Positions 1 through 6,798 of a DNA stretch of 19,053 nucleotides are shown here, piece after piece. The position numbers and the translations under genes are program-made. The stretch covers positions 1 to 19,053 of the forward strand of contig JAZLIL010000105.1 of the NCBI GenBank assembly GCA_045617405.1, read 5' to 3'. This stretch comes from JAZLIL01 sp045617405. Lineage in GTDB: Bacteria > Bacillota > Clostridia > Lachnospirales > Lachnospiraceae. How positions within the stretch are numbered: position 1 is the stretch's first letter; every line of letters starts with the position of its first letter. Below the pieces are notes generated by a model. The model was not told the origin of the DNA, ran no database searches, and saw only the letters and a program-made list of their open reading frames with translations.

Positions 1-10
1 GACCAAAAAC

Positions 11-76
11 GCAGAATGAATTTTCGTTCTGCAAAGAAGAAAAACGCAGGCGTAGCGGGCTACGTCAAGTTTTTCT
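11..76 (+). other. Two consecutive hairpins upstream of tkt
   Basis: Bases 11-20 pair with 23-32 (one G-T wobble). Bases 38-45 then pair perfectly with 69-76, enclosing a second stem (49-55 with 60-66, loop CGGG). The 3' arm is a T-run, so the second hairpin could be the terminator of a gene left of the window, or part of an intergenic repeat. The window edge hides the context. From 77 to 160 I see no convincing promoter, only A+T-rich sequence leading to the tkt ribosome binding site. Confidence 0.35.
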
Positions 77-174
77 GATGAAGCAGTAGGAAATTCAGGC
101 AAGTTATTTGGTGTAGTTATTTGCAGGACGATGCACTAGTATCACAAGTATTATCATCATAGGAGGAGATTACA

Positions 175-2151
175 ATGAGCAACATCGATAAGTTATCATG
201 CAGTGCAATCAGAGTGCTTTGTGCAGATACGGTTCAGAAGGCAAAGTCAGGTCATCCCGGACTTCCTCTCGGCTGTGCCGACATCGTATATGATCTCTGG
301 TCAAAACAGATGAAGCACAATCCCGAAGATCCCGAATGGATTAACAGAGATCGTTTCATCCTTTCAGGCGGCCACGGTTCAACTCTGCTCTATTCACTTC
401 TTCATTTCTTCGGCTACGGTCTTACTATTGAAGACATGAAGCAGTTCCGTCAGCTCGATTCAAAGACACCCGGTCATCCCGAGTACAATCCTTCCTTGGG
501 CATTGAGGCTACAACAGGACCTCTTGGCGCAGGTATGGGTATGGCAGTCGGAATGGCAATGGCGGAAGCGCACCTTGCCGCAAAGTTCAACAGGGAAGGC
601 TATCCTGTTTTTGATCATTACACCTTTGTTCTCGGCGGCGACGGATGTATGATGGAAGGTATTTCAAGTGAGGCTTTCTCACTCGCAGGTACCTTAAAGC
701 TTGGAAAGCTTATTGTATTATATGATTGTAACAAGATTTCAATAGAAGGAAACACGGAGATTGCATTTACAGAGGATGTTGTAAAGAGATTTGATGCATA
801 CGGATTCCAGACAATCGTTGTAGAAAACGGTCACGACCTTGCTCAGATCGACAAGGCTCTTGCAGAGGCAAAGGCAGATGTTTCAAGGCCTTCAATGGTT
901 CTTTTCAAGACAAAGATCGGATGCGGATGCCCCGCAAAGGAAGGAACAGCTAAGGCACACGGCGAGCCTCTCGGTGATGAGAATGTGCTTGCACTCAGAA
1001 AGAACCTTGGCTGGGAGAATGAAACACCGTTTGAAATGCCTGCAGAGGTATATGATAACTTCAAAGCAATCTCCGAATCATTAAAGACTGCTGAAGATGA
1101 GTGGCAGAAGATGTTTGCAGAGTACTGTGCTAAGTTCCCTGAGATGAAGAAGGCTATCGACGACGAATTCAATCCCGATCTGGATGCACTCTACAATGAC
1201 AAGGAGTACTGGACAAAGCCTGAGGGAGACGAGGCAACAAGAAAGAGCGGCAGCAATGCTCTTAATATAGTTAAGAACTTTGTTCCCGGTCTTTTCGGCG
1301 GTTCGGCAGACCTTGGTCCTTCAAACCTTACCGTTATGAAGGATGAGGCATATTTCGGAGCAGATGATTACTCAGGAAGAAACATTCACTACGGTGTAAG
1401 AGAGCTTGCCATGTCGGCAATTGCCAACGGAATCACACTCTCAGGACTTAAGGGCTACGCTTCAACGTTCTTCGTATTCAGTGATTATACAAAGCCTATG
1501 GCAAGACTTTCCTCTATCATGGGCATCCCTACGACCTTTATCTTCACTCATGACAGTATTGGTGTGGGTGAAGACGGCGAGACACACGAGCCTATCGAGC
1601 AGCTTGCCATGTGGCGTTCTCTTCCCAACATGAATGTGTTCAGACCCGCTGACGTATTTGAGACTCGCTGCGCATGGTACAGTGCAGTTGCATCAAAGTC
1701 AACTCCTACCATCATCGCACTTACACGTCAGGGACTTCCGCAGCTTGCCGGCTCATCAAAGGAAGCTCTCAAGGGCGGTTACGTTATCTCACCTGAGAAG
1801 AAGGAGCTTCAGGGAATCATCATCGCAAGCGGAAGCGAGGTTTCAATTTCGATTAAGGCACAGGAAATGCTTCTTGAGCAGGGTATCGATGTTCGCGTAG
1901 TCAGCATGCCTTGTATGGATATCTTTGAGCAGCAGTCCAATGAATACAAGGAAAGCATTATTCCCGCAGTATGCCGCAAGCGAGTAGCTGTTGAGGCACT
2001 TTCCGAGTTCGGATGGCACAAGTACGTCGGACTTGACGGCAAGATCGTTGCAATGACCGGTTTCGGTGCATCGGCACCCGCAAAGCTTCTCTTTGAGAAG
2101 TACGGATTCACCGCTGACAACGTTGCTGCAACAATGAAGAGTCTGTTCTAG
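175..2151 (+). CDS. tkt: Transketolase
   Basis: Cytosolic thiamine-diphosphate enzyme that moves two-carbon ketol units between sugar phosphates in the non-oxidative pentose phosphate pathway. The 658 residues match the full-length family (about 660). Visible family residues in order: His27 in SGHPG, His67 in GGHGS, His101 in TPGHPE, the GDG thiamine-diphosphate/metal motif at 155-157 with Asn186, His262 in AHGEPLG, Asp379 in GGSADLGPSN, the cofactor-activating Glu410 in GVRE, His459 in THDSIG and His471 in the following GEDGETHEP segment. The start is fixed by AGGAGG eight bases upstream of ATG. It appears monocistronic to the right, ending in a strong terminator at 2335-2380. Its last seven codons and stop are copied once downstream (see the repeat at 2128-2234). 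No promoter could be assigned in the 174 bases available. Confidence 0.97.
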   Translation: MSNIDKLSCSAIRVLCADTVQKAKSGHPGLPLGCADIVYDLWSKQMKHNPEDPEWINRDRFILSGGHGSTLLYSLLHFFGYGLTIEDMKQFRQLDSKTPGHPEYNPSLGIEATTGPLGAGMGMAVGMAMAEAHLAAKFNREGYPVFDHYTFVLGGDGCMMEGISSEAFSLAGTLKLGKLIVLYDCNKISIEGNTEIAFTEDVVKRFDAYGFQTIVVENGHDLAQIDKALAEAKADVSRPSMVLFKTKIGCGCPAKEGTAKAHGEPLGDENVLALRKNLGWENETPFEMPAEVYDNFKAISESLKTAEDEWQKMFAEYCAKFPEMKKAIDDEFNPDLDALYNDKEYWTKPEGDEATRKSGSNALNIVKNFVPGLFGGSADLGPSNLTVMKDEAYFGADDYSGRNIHYGVRELAMSAIANGITLSGLKGYASTFFVFSDYTKPMARLSSIMGIPTTFIFTHDSIGVGEDGETHEPIEQLAMWRSLPNMNVFRPADVFETRCAWYSAVASKSTPTIIALTRQGLPQLAGSSKEALKGGYVISPEKKELQGIIIASGSEVSISIKAQEMLLEQGIDVRVVSMPCMDIFEQQSNEYKESIIPAVCRKRVAVEALSEFGWHKYVGLDGKIVAMTGFGASAPAKLLFEKYGFTADNVAATMKSLF

Positions 2152-2234
2152 AAAGCGTTTCAAAAGGCACTGGAGTCGAGACGAGACAGACAGTCACGCA
2201 ACAATGAAGAGTCTGTTCTAGAAAACGTTTCAAA
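2128..2234 (+). repeat. Direct copy of the tkt 3' end
   Basis: A 37-bp segment at 2128-2164, containing the last seven tkt codons (ATMKSLF), the stop and 13 bases beyond it, is repeated at 2198-2234 with one difference (G2155 versus A2225). The copies start 70 bp apart; the sequence after each copy differs. The second copy lies outside any credible gene, so it looks like a recent local duplication. Confidence 0.9.
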
Positions 2235-2334
2235 GCAGCGAAAAGCAGGTTTCTTAAAGAGTTGAAAAACGCTTTATATCTGCCAGGAGCAAGTAGCGAA
2301 GCGGATTGCGAATAGCATTGACTAAGCATAGAAG

Positions 2335-2380
2335 AACGCTGCATATCCCGTAAATACCGAAGGATATGCAGCGTTTTTTA
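2335..2380 (+). terminator. Rho-independent terminator of tkt
   Basis: A perfect 14-bp stem pairs 2335-2348 with 2362-2375 around a 13-base loop and runs directly into six T residues at 2374-2379. It lies about 185 bases after the tkt stop and is the only strong terminator in that gap. Apart from the repeat, the stretch 2235-2334 shows nothing recognisable. Confidence 0.9.
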
Positions 2381-2481
2381 TGTTGATGTGATTATTATGT
2401 TGATGTGTTTATCATGTTGATGTGTTTATTATGATGATGTGTTTTTTATGTTGATGTATGTACTATGTCGATGCATCTGTT
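2380..2481. repeat. 17-bp tandem repeat, six copies
   Basis: Six consecutive units of exactly 17 bp begin at 2380, 2397, 2414, 2431, 2448 and 2465. The consensus is ATGTTGATGTGTTTATT; copies 2 and 3 differ by one base and the last two are more diverged. The array fills the space between the tkt terminator and the stop of the convergent radical SAM gene (2489). There are no unique spacers, so it is not CRISPR. Confidence 0.9.
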
Positions 2482-2488
2482 TTGCCCA

Positions 2489-3472
2489 TTAATACTGATC
2501 ACAATTCTTTCCCTGCCAGCTGTTGCTTGCAGCGAGCAACTGGTGAAACGAGTTGAGAACCATTTTCTTATCGGCGCTCCAGGTGGGGGCGACAAGAATG
2601 CTTTTGGGGCCGTCGCCGGTAAGGCGGTGGATGATGATATCGGGAGACAGGCGCTCCACGCAAAGCCGGAGGACATAGAGGTAATCTTCAAGTTCCATGA
2701 GTGCAAGATGATGCCGGATTGCGTAGGAATGAAGGTACATTTCGTGAAGCGGTGTATTCTCAAGGATGTGCAGAAGCTGCAGCTTGATGCCTCTGATGGG
2801 GAGTGAATTGCAATAGTCAATAGTTTCGAGCATCATCTCAGGCGTCTCGTAGGGAAGGCCGAGAATCACATGAACTATGACCTGGATTCCTATGGAATTC
2901 AGGCGGTATACGGCTTCTTCAAAGACAGGCAGTTCATATCCCCTGTTTATCAGTTCCGCGCTCTGCTCGCTCACAGTCTGAAGTCCAAGTTCAATCCAGA
3001 CGGGCTTAATCTTATTAAGCTCCTTAAGAAGCTCAAGAATTTCCGGACCAAGACAGTCAGGGCGCGTTGCGATAGAAAGAATCGCAATATCGGGGTGGTT
3101 GATTGCCTCTGTAAAGACGGCGCGAAGCTTGTCAATCGGTCCGTAGGTGTTTGTATACGATTGAAAATAGGCAATGAAATTCGGAACGGACCGATCAAGC
3201 TCAGGAAGCTTGTCTATCACGAGCATTTTCGCTTCCGAAATCTGGTCGGAAACACTAAGCGCCGCATCAGCAGCAAAATCACCGGACCCGGCCTCGCTGC
3301 AGAAAATGCATCCGTCTGTCGAAATTTTACCGTCCCGGTTAGGGCATGTGCATCCGCTCTGAAGAGAGAGCTTATACAGCTTTCTCCCATACATTGATTT
3401 TAAGTGCTCACTGATGCTGTTGTATCTTCTTTTTCCCCATGCGTAGTAGGGAAAATCATAGTGCTGATTCAT
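2489..3472 (-). CDS. YhcC/YtqA-type radical SAM protein (TIGR01212-like)
   Basis: 327-residue radical SAM protein. The N-terminus resembles the E. coli YhcC / B. subtilis YtqA group: a YYAWGKRRY-like opening, then GCTCPNRDGKISTDGCIFC at about 40-58. This gives Cys43, Cys55 and Cys58 as the expected 4Fe-4S ligands in the spaced pattern of this group rather than the usual CxxxCxxC. An extra Cys41 is present. Downstream motifs such as ELGLQT and HVILGLP agree with the fold. The family's substrate is not settled, so none is claimed. A purine-rich AGAGG about 8 bases upstream supports the ATG start. The gene lies downstream of the chemotaxis receptor on the same strand but is separated from it by terminators and has its own -10 element. 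Its 3' end converges on tkt. Confidence 0.88.
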   Translation of the reverse strand: MNQHYDFPYYAWGKRRYNSISEHLKSMYGRKLYKLSLQSGCTCPNRDGKISTDGCIFCSEAGSGDFAADAALSVSDQISEAKMLVIDKLPELDRSVPNFIAYFQSYTNTYGPIDKLRAVFTEAINHPDIAILSIATRPDCLGPEILELLKELNKIKPVWIELGLQTVSEQSAELINRGYELPVFEEAVYRLNSIGIQVIVHVILGLPYETPEMMLETIDYCNSLPIRGIKLQLLHILENTPLHEMYLHSYAIRHHLALMELEDYLYVLRLCVERLSPDIIIHRLTGDGPKSILVAPTWSADKKMVLNSFHQLLAASNSWQGKNCDQY

Positions 3473-3504
3473 ATGAAAACCTCTGTATCACAATACTACA
3501 TCAT

Positions 3505-3513
3505 ATTGTACCA
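3505..3513 (-). promoter_or_regulatory. Extended -10 promoter of the radical SAM gene
   Basis: On the minus strand TGGTACAAT gives a TG-extended -10 (TACAAT at 3510-3505) 33 bases before the ATG. No good -35 is seen at 17 bp, which is tolerated in extended -10 promoters. It lies between the preceding terminator repeats and the gene, as expected for an independent unit. Confidence 0.5.
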
Positions 3514-3586
3514 TATACTCTGCAATATATCACATTGTTTTTCTCTGTACTTTCTTCCGCTTCTTTCAGCTATAAGAAGTGCAATA

Positions 3587-3720
3587 GAAAAGGACCGCAA
3601 AGGATGTGCACCCCCGATATCGATTTATGAGTTGTTATGAAAAGAGCGCAAAGGCTGCGGTCTCGTAATATTGATTCATGAGCTGTTAAAAAAGGACCGC
3701 AAAAACTGCGGTCCTTGAAC
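3587..3720 (-). repeat. Three tandem terminator-like units
   Basis: Units of about 51 bp start near 3587, 3639 and 3690. Each opens with a GAAAAGGACCGCAAA-like segment followed by a GC-rich complement; the first two end in similar TGAGTTGTTA / TGAGCTGTTA tracts. Only the rightmost unit, nearest the receptor's stop, keeps a perfect hairpin. The middle one is degraded and the leftmost barely pairs. Confidence 0.75.
3686..3716 (-). terminator. Rho-independent terminator of the chemotaxis receptor gene
   Basis: A perfect 10-bp stem pairs 3692-3701 with 3707-3716 around a 5-base loop. Read on the minus strand it is followed by six T residues (3693-3688). It starts 20 bases after the receptor's stop codon. 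Confidence 0.92.
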
Positions 3721-3735
3721 ACCGGTTTACTACTG

Positions 3736-6204
3736 TCAGAATTTGAACGTGGCGATGATGCCGTTCAGGTCGCTTACTGAATCCTTGCACTCTTCAACCT
3801 TGGAGGATGAGTCCTGCGTCTCACTGACCATATCACAGGTCTTGGCTGCAATATCCGAAACACCGTCGGCTGCCTCGGCAATCGTACTGTTGATGCCCTC
3901 AATCGAGTCAACAATCGTTGTAATCGAATCATTTAGTGAAGAGATGCCGTTTGTAATAGCATTCATGCTTTCCTTGAAAGCCTCTGCGTCATCACGGTAC
4001 TGTTCGCTTACCTTGTCGAATTCTTTGTAGTCGTTAAGGACGTTGGAATCAAGGAATTCTGTTGTCTCTCTGAGGCATTCTGCCATCTTTTCTACAGCGT
4101 TGTTAACTTCAAGAACGATGGTTCCGATATCATTAACTGCTGTCGAGGTGCTTGTGGCGAGGCTTCCGATTTCACTTGCTACTACAGCAAAGCCCCTGCC
4201 TGCTTCTCCCGCACGTGCAGCCTCAATAGAAGCGTTCAGTGCTAGAAGACTTGTCTGTGAGGAAATGGACTTAATAGTGTTGGTAAGCTCGTTAATCTTT
4301 GATACTGCCTTTGAAGCTTCAATAGCCGAATCGGACTTTGTTTTAACAGCCTCATACATTGCAATGGTTTTTCTTGTTGCCGTTTCTGTAGTTGTTTTAA
4401 GATCCTCTGCTCTAAGTCGAACCTCATCCGAAATGCTGACACCTTTTACGGAGAGGTGAGCAATTTCTGCAGCGTCATCCTGAATACTTGTAATATTCGA
4501 AGCAATCGAAGCTGTTGAAGCGGAGGTTTCTGCCATTCCTGCTGCAAGCTCTTCGCTTGTTGCCGAATTATCCGAGCAAATATCGTTTATATGTCTTGTT
4601 GACAGGAATATCTCGTCAACATTTGAAGTAATGCTCTTTCCCGCGCCTTCAATCCTGACGATAGTATCACGGAGGCTGTCCTGCATCTTTTCAAGATTAT
4701 TGGCAATAACTCCGATTTCGTCATGTCGTTTGCAAAGGGTATCAAGCTCATCATTTCTTGCAAAGTTAAAGTCTGCAATGGCAGTAATTGAAGGAATAAG
4801 CTTATCAAGAACCTTAAGGAGCATTCTTACGATAACAATACCAACGAGAACACCGGCAATTATTGCAATAATACCTAAGATGATGAGACTTCTTTGAAGA
4901 TCGTTTACAGGTTTAATAAATTTGTCATAATCAGCGGTGACGATAAGAATGTTTCCGTCACTTGTAAAGGCATATCCGGCAAGCTTGTCAGCGCCTTTAT
5001 ACTCATATACGGTAGCGCCGGGCTCTACTGTTTTTCCGGCCTGAAGGTCTGCAACAATTCCCTGTACGGCGGCATTTTCAACAGGCTGACCGATCTTTTC
5101 GGTTGTCTTATGATAAAGCATTGTTCCATCAGGGCTCACAAGATAAGCATAGGAGCCTTCAACGCCGTCAATTACAATTGAGCCGACAAGTCTTTCGTAG
5201 TCAATCTTCATGAACTTGTCATAGTCAGCCGTAACAAGCATGATATTGCCGTCTTTTGTAAAGGCATATCCGGCAAGCTTCATTGCTCCCTTGTACTCAT
5301 AAATACAAGCACCGTTTTCAACCGTCTTTCCTGCCTGAAGATCTGCCACGATACCTTTAACGGCAGCATTCTCAACCGGCTGTCCGATTTTTTCGGGTGT
5401 AGGGTGATAGAGCATGATTCCGTCGGGACTTACCATATAGGCATAAGATCCTTCTACGCCGGATATCGTAATCTTACCAATAAGCCTGTCGTAGTCAATC
5501 TTCATAAATTCGTTGTAATCGGCGGTGACAATAAGGATATTTCCTTCTGCCGTAAAGGCATATCCGGCAAGCTTTATGGCTCCCTTATATTCATACAAAA
5601 TTCCGCCGTATTCAACTTTCTTTCCTGCCTGAAGATCTGCCACGATACCTTTAACAGCAGCATTCTCAACGGGCTGTCCGATTTTTTCGGGCGTAGGATG
5701 ATAGAGCATGATTCCGTTCGGACTAACCATATAAGCATAAGAGCCGTTAACATCCTTAATCTTAACGCTTCCGAGTATATCCGAAAGACTGCCGGGATTT
5801 GGCTCCGATGCGAAGGCTGTTGCGAGATCCACACTTACAGCTGCCTCCTCGGCAAGATTCTGAGCATAATTTGTATACACGTCTTCACCGAAAAAGCGGG
5901 AGAAATCAACTCCCTCAGCTGCTTCCTCAGCAAGATTCCGTGCATAATTCTTATACGTTTCAAGACCGAAATCTGAGGCAAAGTCAATTGCCTCTGCTCC
6001 CTGCTGTGCGAGGTTAAGAGCATAATTTTTATAGGTCTGTTCCATGGTATCGGAGGTTTTCAGACGTGAAACGAAAATCAGAACAATCATCGGAACAAGT
6101 ACAATTACCGCAATAAGAAAGGCAATCTTCGTACTGAGCCTTGACATGAGATTGATTTTGTTTGCATTTTCGTTTACAATGAGGGGTTCTTTTTTGTTTT
6201 TCAT
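3736..6204 (-). CDS. Methyl-accepting chemotaxis protein with three tandem Cache-like units
   Basis: 822-residue transmembrane receptor, predicted to signal through CheA/CheW. Order: cytoplasmic N-terminus, membrane helix about 27-47, three 26-residue helical repeats (about 58-131, each beginning Y[KT]NYAxNLA), three 98-residue Cache-like units (about 144-241, 242-339, 340-431, each with GSYAY[ML]VSP, GQPVENAAV and KLAGYAF), membrane helix about 439-463, HAMP-like linker to about 517, then the coiled-coil signalling domain. The conserved hairpin tip lies at about 648-683 (SLLALNASIEAARAGEAGRG and following). No CheB/CheR tail-binding pentapeptide is seen. GGGAGG-like Shine-Dalgarno sequence lies just before the ATG. 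It stands alone, with its own near-consensus promoter and terminator and no che or flagellar genes nearby. Ligand unknown. The triple sensor is unusual; most receptors have one or two such units. Confidence 0.95.
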   Translation of the reverse strand: MKNKKEPLIVNENANKINLMSRLSTKIAFLIAVIVLVPMIVLIFVSRLKTSDTMEQTYKNYALNLAQQGAEAIDFASDFGLETYKNYARNLAEEAAEGVDFSRFFGEDVYTNYAQNLAEEAAVSVDLATAFASEPNPGSLSDILGSVKIKDVNGSYAYMVSPNGIMLYHPTPEKIGQPVENAAVKGIVADLQAGKKVEYGGILYEYKGAIKLAGYAFTAEGNILIVTADYNEFMKIDYDRLIGKITISGVEGSYAYMVSPDGIMLYHPTPEKIGQPVENAAVKGIVADLQAGKTVENGACIYEYKGAMKLAGYAFTKDGNIMLVTADYDKFMKIDYERLVGSIVIDGVEGSYAYLVSPDGTMLYHKTTEKIGQPVENAAVQGIVADLQAGKTVEPGATVYEYKGADKLAGYAFTSDGNILIVTADYDKFIKPVNDLQRSLIILGIIAIIAGVLVGIVIVRMLLKVLDKLIPSITAIADFNFARNDELDTLCKRHDEIGVIANNLEKMQDSLRDTIVRIEGAGKSITSNVDEIFLSTRHINDICSDNSATSEELAAGMAETSASTASIASNITSIQDDAAEIAHLSVKGVSISDEVRLRAEDLKTTTETATRKTIAMYEAVKTKSDSAIEASKAVSKINELTNTIKSISSQTSLLALNASIEAARAGEAGRGFAVVASEIGSLATSTSTAVNDIGTIVLEVNNAVEKMAECLRETTEFLDSNVLNDYKEFDKVSEQYRDDAEAFKESMNAITNGISSLNDSITTIVDSIEGINSTIAEAADGVSDIAAKTCDMVSETQDSSSKVEECKDSVSDLNGIIATFKF
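4912..5775 (-). repeat. Intragenic 294-bp repeat (three units) encoding Cache-like domains
   Basis: Units lie at 5482-5775, 5188-5481 and 4912-5187, the last shortened before the second membrane helix. The two N-terminal units are nearly identical over long stretches: comparing about 5326-5420 with 5620-5714 I count only about four differences. The third is clearly more diverged. This pattern suggests a recent duplication or gene conversion of the first two. Confidence 0.9.
5812..6033 (-). repeat. Intragenic 78-bp repeat (three units) encoding 26-residue helices
   Basis: Residues 58-83, 84-109 and 110-131 of the receptor repeat the pattern Y[KT]NYAxNLAxxA-x3-D. The units are alpha-helical in character and follow the first membrane helix. 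They probably form an extended helical stalk before the Cache-like units. The third unit is incomplete. Confidence 0.85.
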
Positions 6205-6265
6205 ATGGCCTCCCTTTGCTGTTTAACAACAGCACCGTGAATAAACACAAATCGTGATACCAAAT

Positions 6266-6294
6266 ATTATATATGGAAATATTAGGCAAGTCAA
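6266..6294 (-). promoter_or_regulatory. Sigma-A type promoter of the chemotaxis receptor gene
   Basis: On the minus strand: -35 TTGACT (6294-6289), 17-bp spacer, perfect -10 TATAAT (6271-6266). The predicted start near 6259 gives a leader of about 55 bases that can form a small hairpin (GCTGTT/AACAGC) before the Shine-Dalgarno sequence. Confidence 0.85.
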
Positions 6295-6319
6295 CAGCCA
6301 ATTTGCAAAGAACCCCTTT

Positions 6320-6442
6320 CACCTTGCTGCAGTAAGAACGAGGAAACTCTTGTGCGCAGCAGCGAGTACGGAGATGTGCCTCCTTGCCGAGGAAGAACGA
6401 GGTATCTCTTCCGTGCCGCAGCGAGAGCGGTGACATCTGTCA
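6320..6442. repeat. Pair of about 59-bp imperfect direct repeats
   Basis: The core AAGAACGAGG starts at 6334 and again at 6393. Each copy continues with a CTCTT tract, a GCAGCGAG tract and an ACGGAGATG-like end, with substitutions. A further weak copy may run into 6458-6510. It lies upstream of the receptor promoter and contains no credible gene. Together with the palindrome that follows it makes up most of the 594-bp gap between the receptor and the acyltransferase. Confidence 0.65.
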
Positions 6443-6662
6443 TTGTTTCGGCGCAAACGATAGGAAGATGAGCGTAGCGCACCCGAGCATAACGAGAGCG
6501 GCGGAGGCGTGTTTGAGAATGAAATAAATAGGGACACAGGATGTTGGTTTGTTACATTCTGTGTCCCATTTATTTCATTTGAGTTGCCGGGAGCCGCTCT
6601 CAAATAAGTGGCGCAGGGTGCGCAGCGAATCGACGTGTTTGCGAGCGGAACATGACAGATGT
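6433..6662. repeat. About 230-bp imperfect palindromic element
   Basis: Paired blocks lie symmetrically around about 6548: ACATCTGTCA (6433-6442 / 6653-6662), CGCAAAC (6452-6458 / 6637-6643), GCGCACCC (6477-6484 / 6616-6623), GAGAGCGGC (6494-6502 / 6593-6601) and the central 25-bp stem. The spacers between outer blocks are the same length but poorly matched, so this looks like a decayed long inverted repeat. It could be a degraded non-autonomous mobile element or a chromosomal palindromic repeat. No transposase frame is present. Confidence 0.7.
6518..6579. terminator. Large central hairpin, possible bidirectional terminator
   Basis: Bases 6518-6529 pair with 6568-6579 and, after a one-base bulge at 6530, 6531-6543 pair with 6555-6567 (one G-T pair), closing an 11-base loop. 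The GC-rich upper part (GGGACACAG) is followed by an A/T-rich lower stem giving U-rich RNA on either strand. It is the best candidate terminator for the acyltransferase gene read leftward, although it lies about 220 bases past its stop. Confidence 0.55.
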
Positions 6663-6665
6663 TGC

Positions 6666-6778
6666 CGTGCTGCTGCGCTGAATCATCCGTGCTGCTGCGG
6701 CCGAATCACCCGTGCTGCTGCGGCCGAATCATCCGTGCTGCTGCGCTGAATCATCCGTGCTGCTGCGGCTGAATCACC
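6666..6778. repeat. 22-23 bp tandem repeat, five copies
   Basis: Units begin at 6666, 6688, 6711, 6734 and 6756 and follow CGTGCTGCTGCG-[G]-C[CT]GAATCA[CT]C. They alternate between 22 and 23 bp through presence or absence of one G. A degraded sixth copy may start at 6780. The array ends about 20 bases from the stop codon of the acyltransferase gene, in its presumed 3' untranslated region. No spacers. Confidence 0.88.
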
Positions 6779-6798
6779 TCGTGCATCGGCGGCGGGAG

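Noticed and set aside
2380..2481. CRISPR array
   Set aside because: The 17-bp units are directly contiguous without spacers, as are the 22-23 bp units at 6666-6778, and there are no cas genes.
6301..6798. Small protein genes in the receptor-acyltransferase gap
   Set aside because: Several short open frames exist on both strands, but all are made of repeats, biased in composition, lack ribosome binding sites and resemble no protein.
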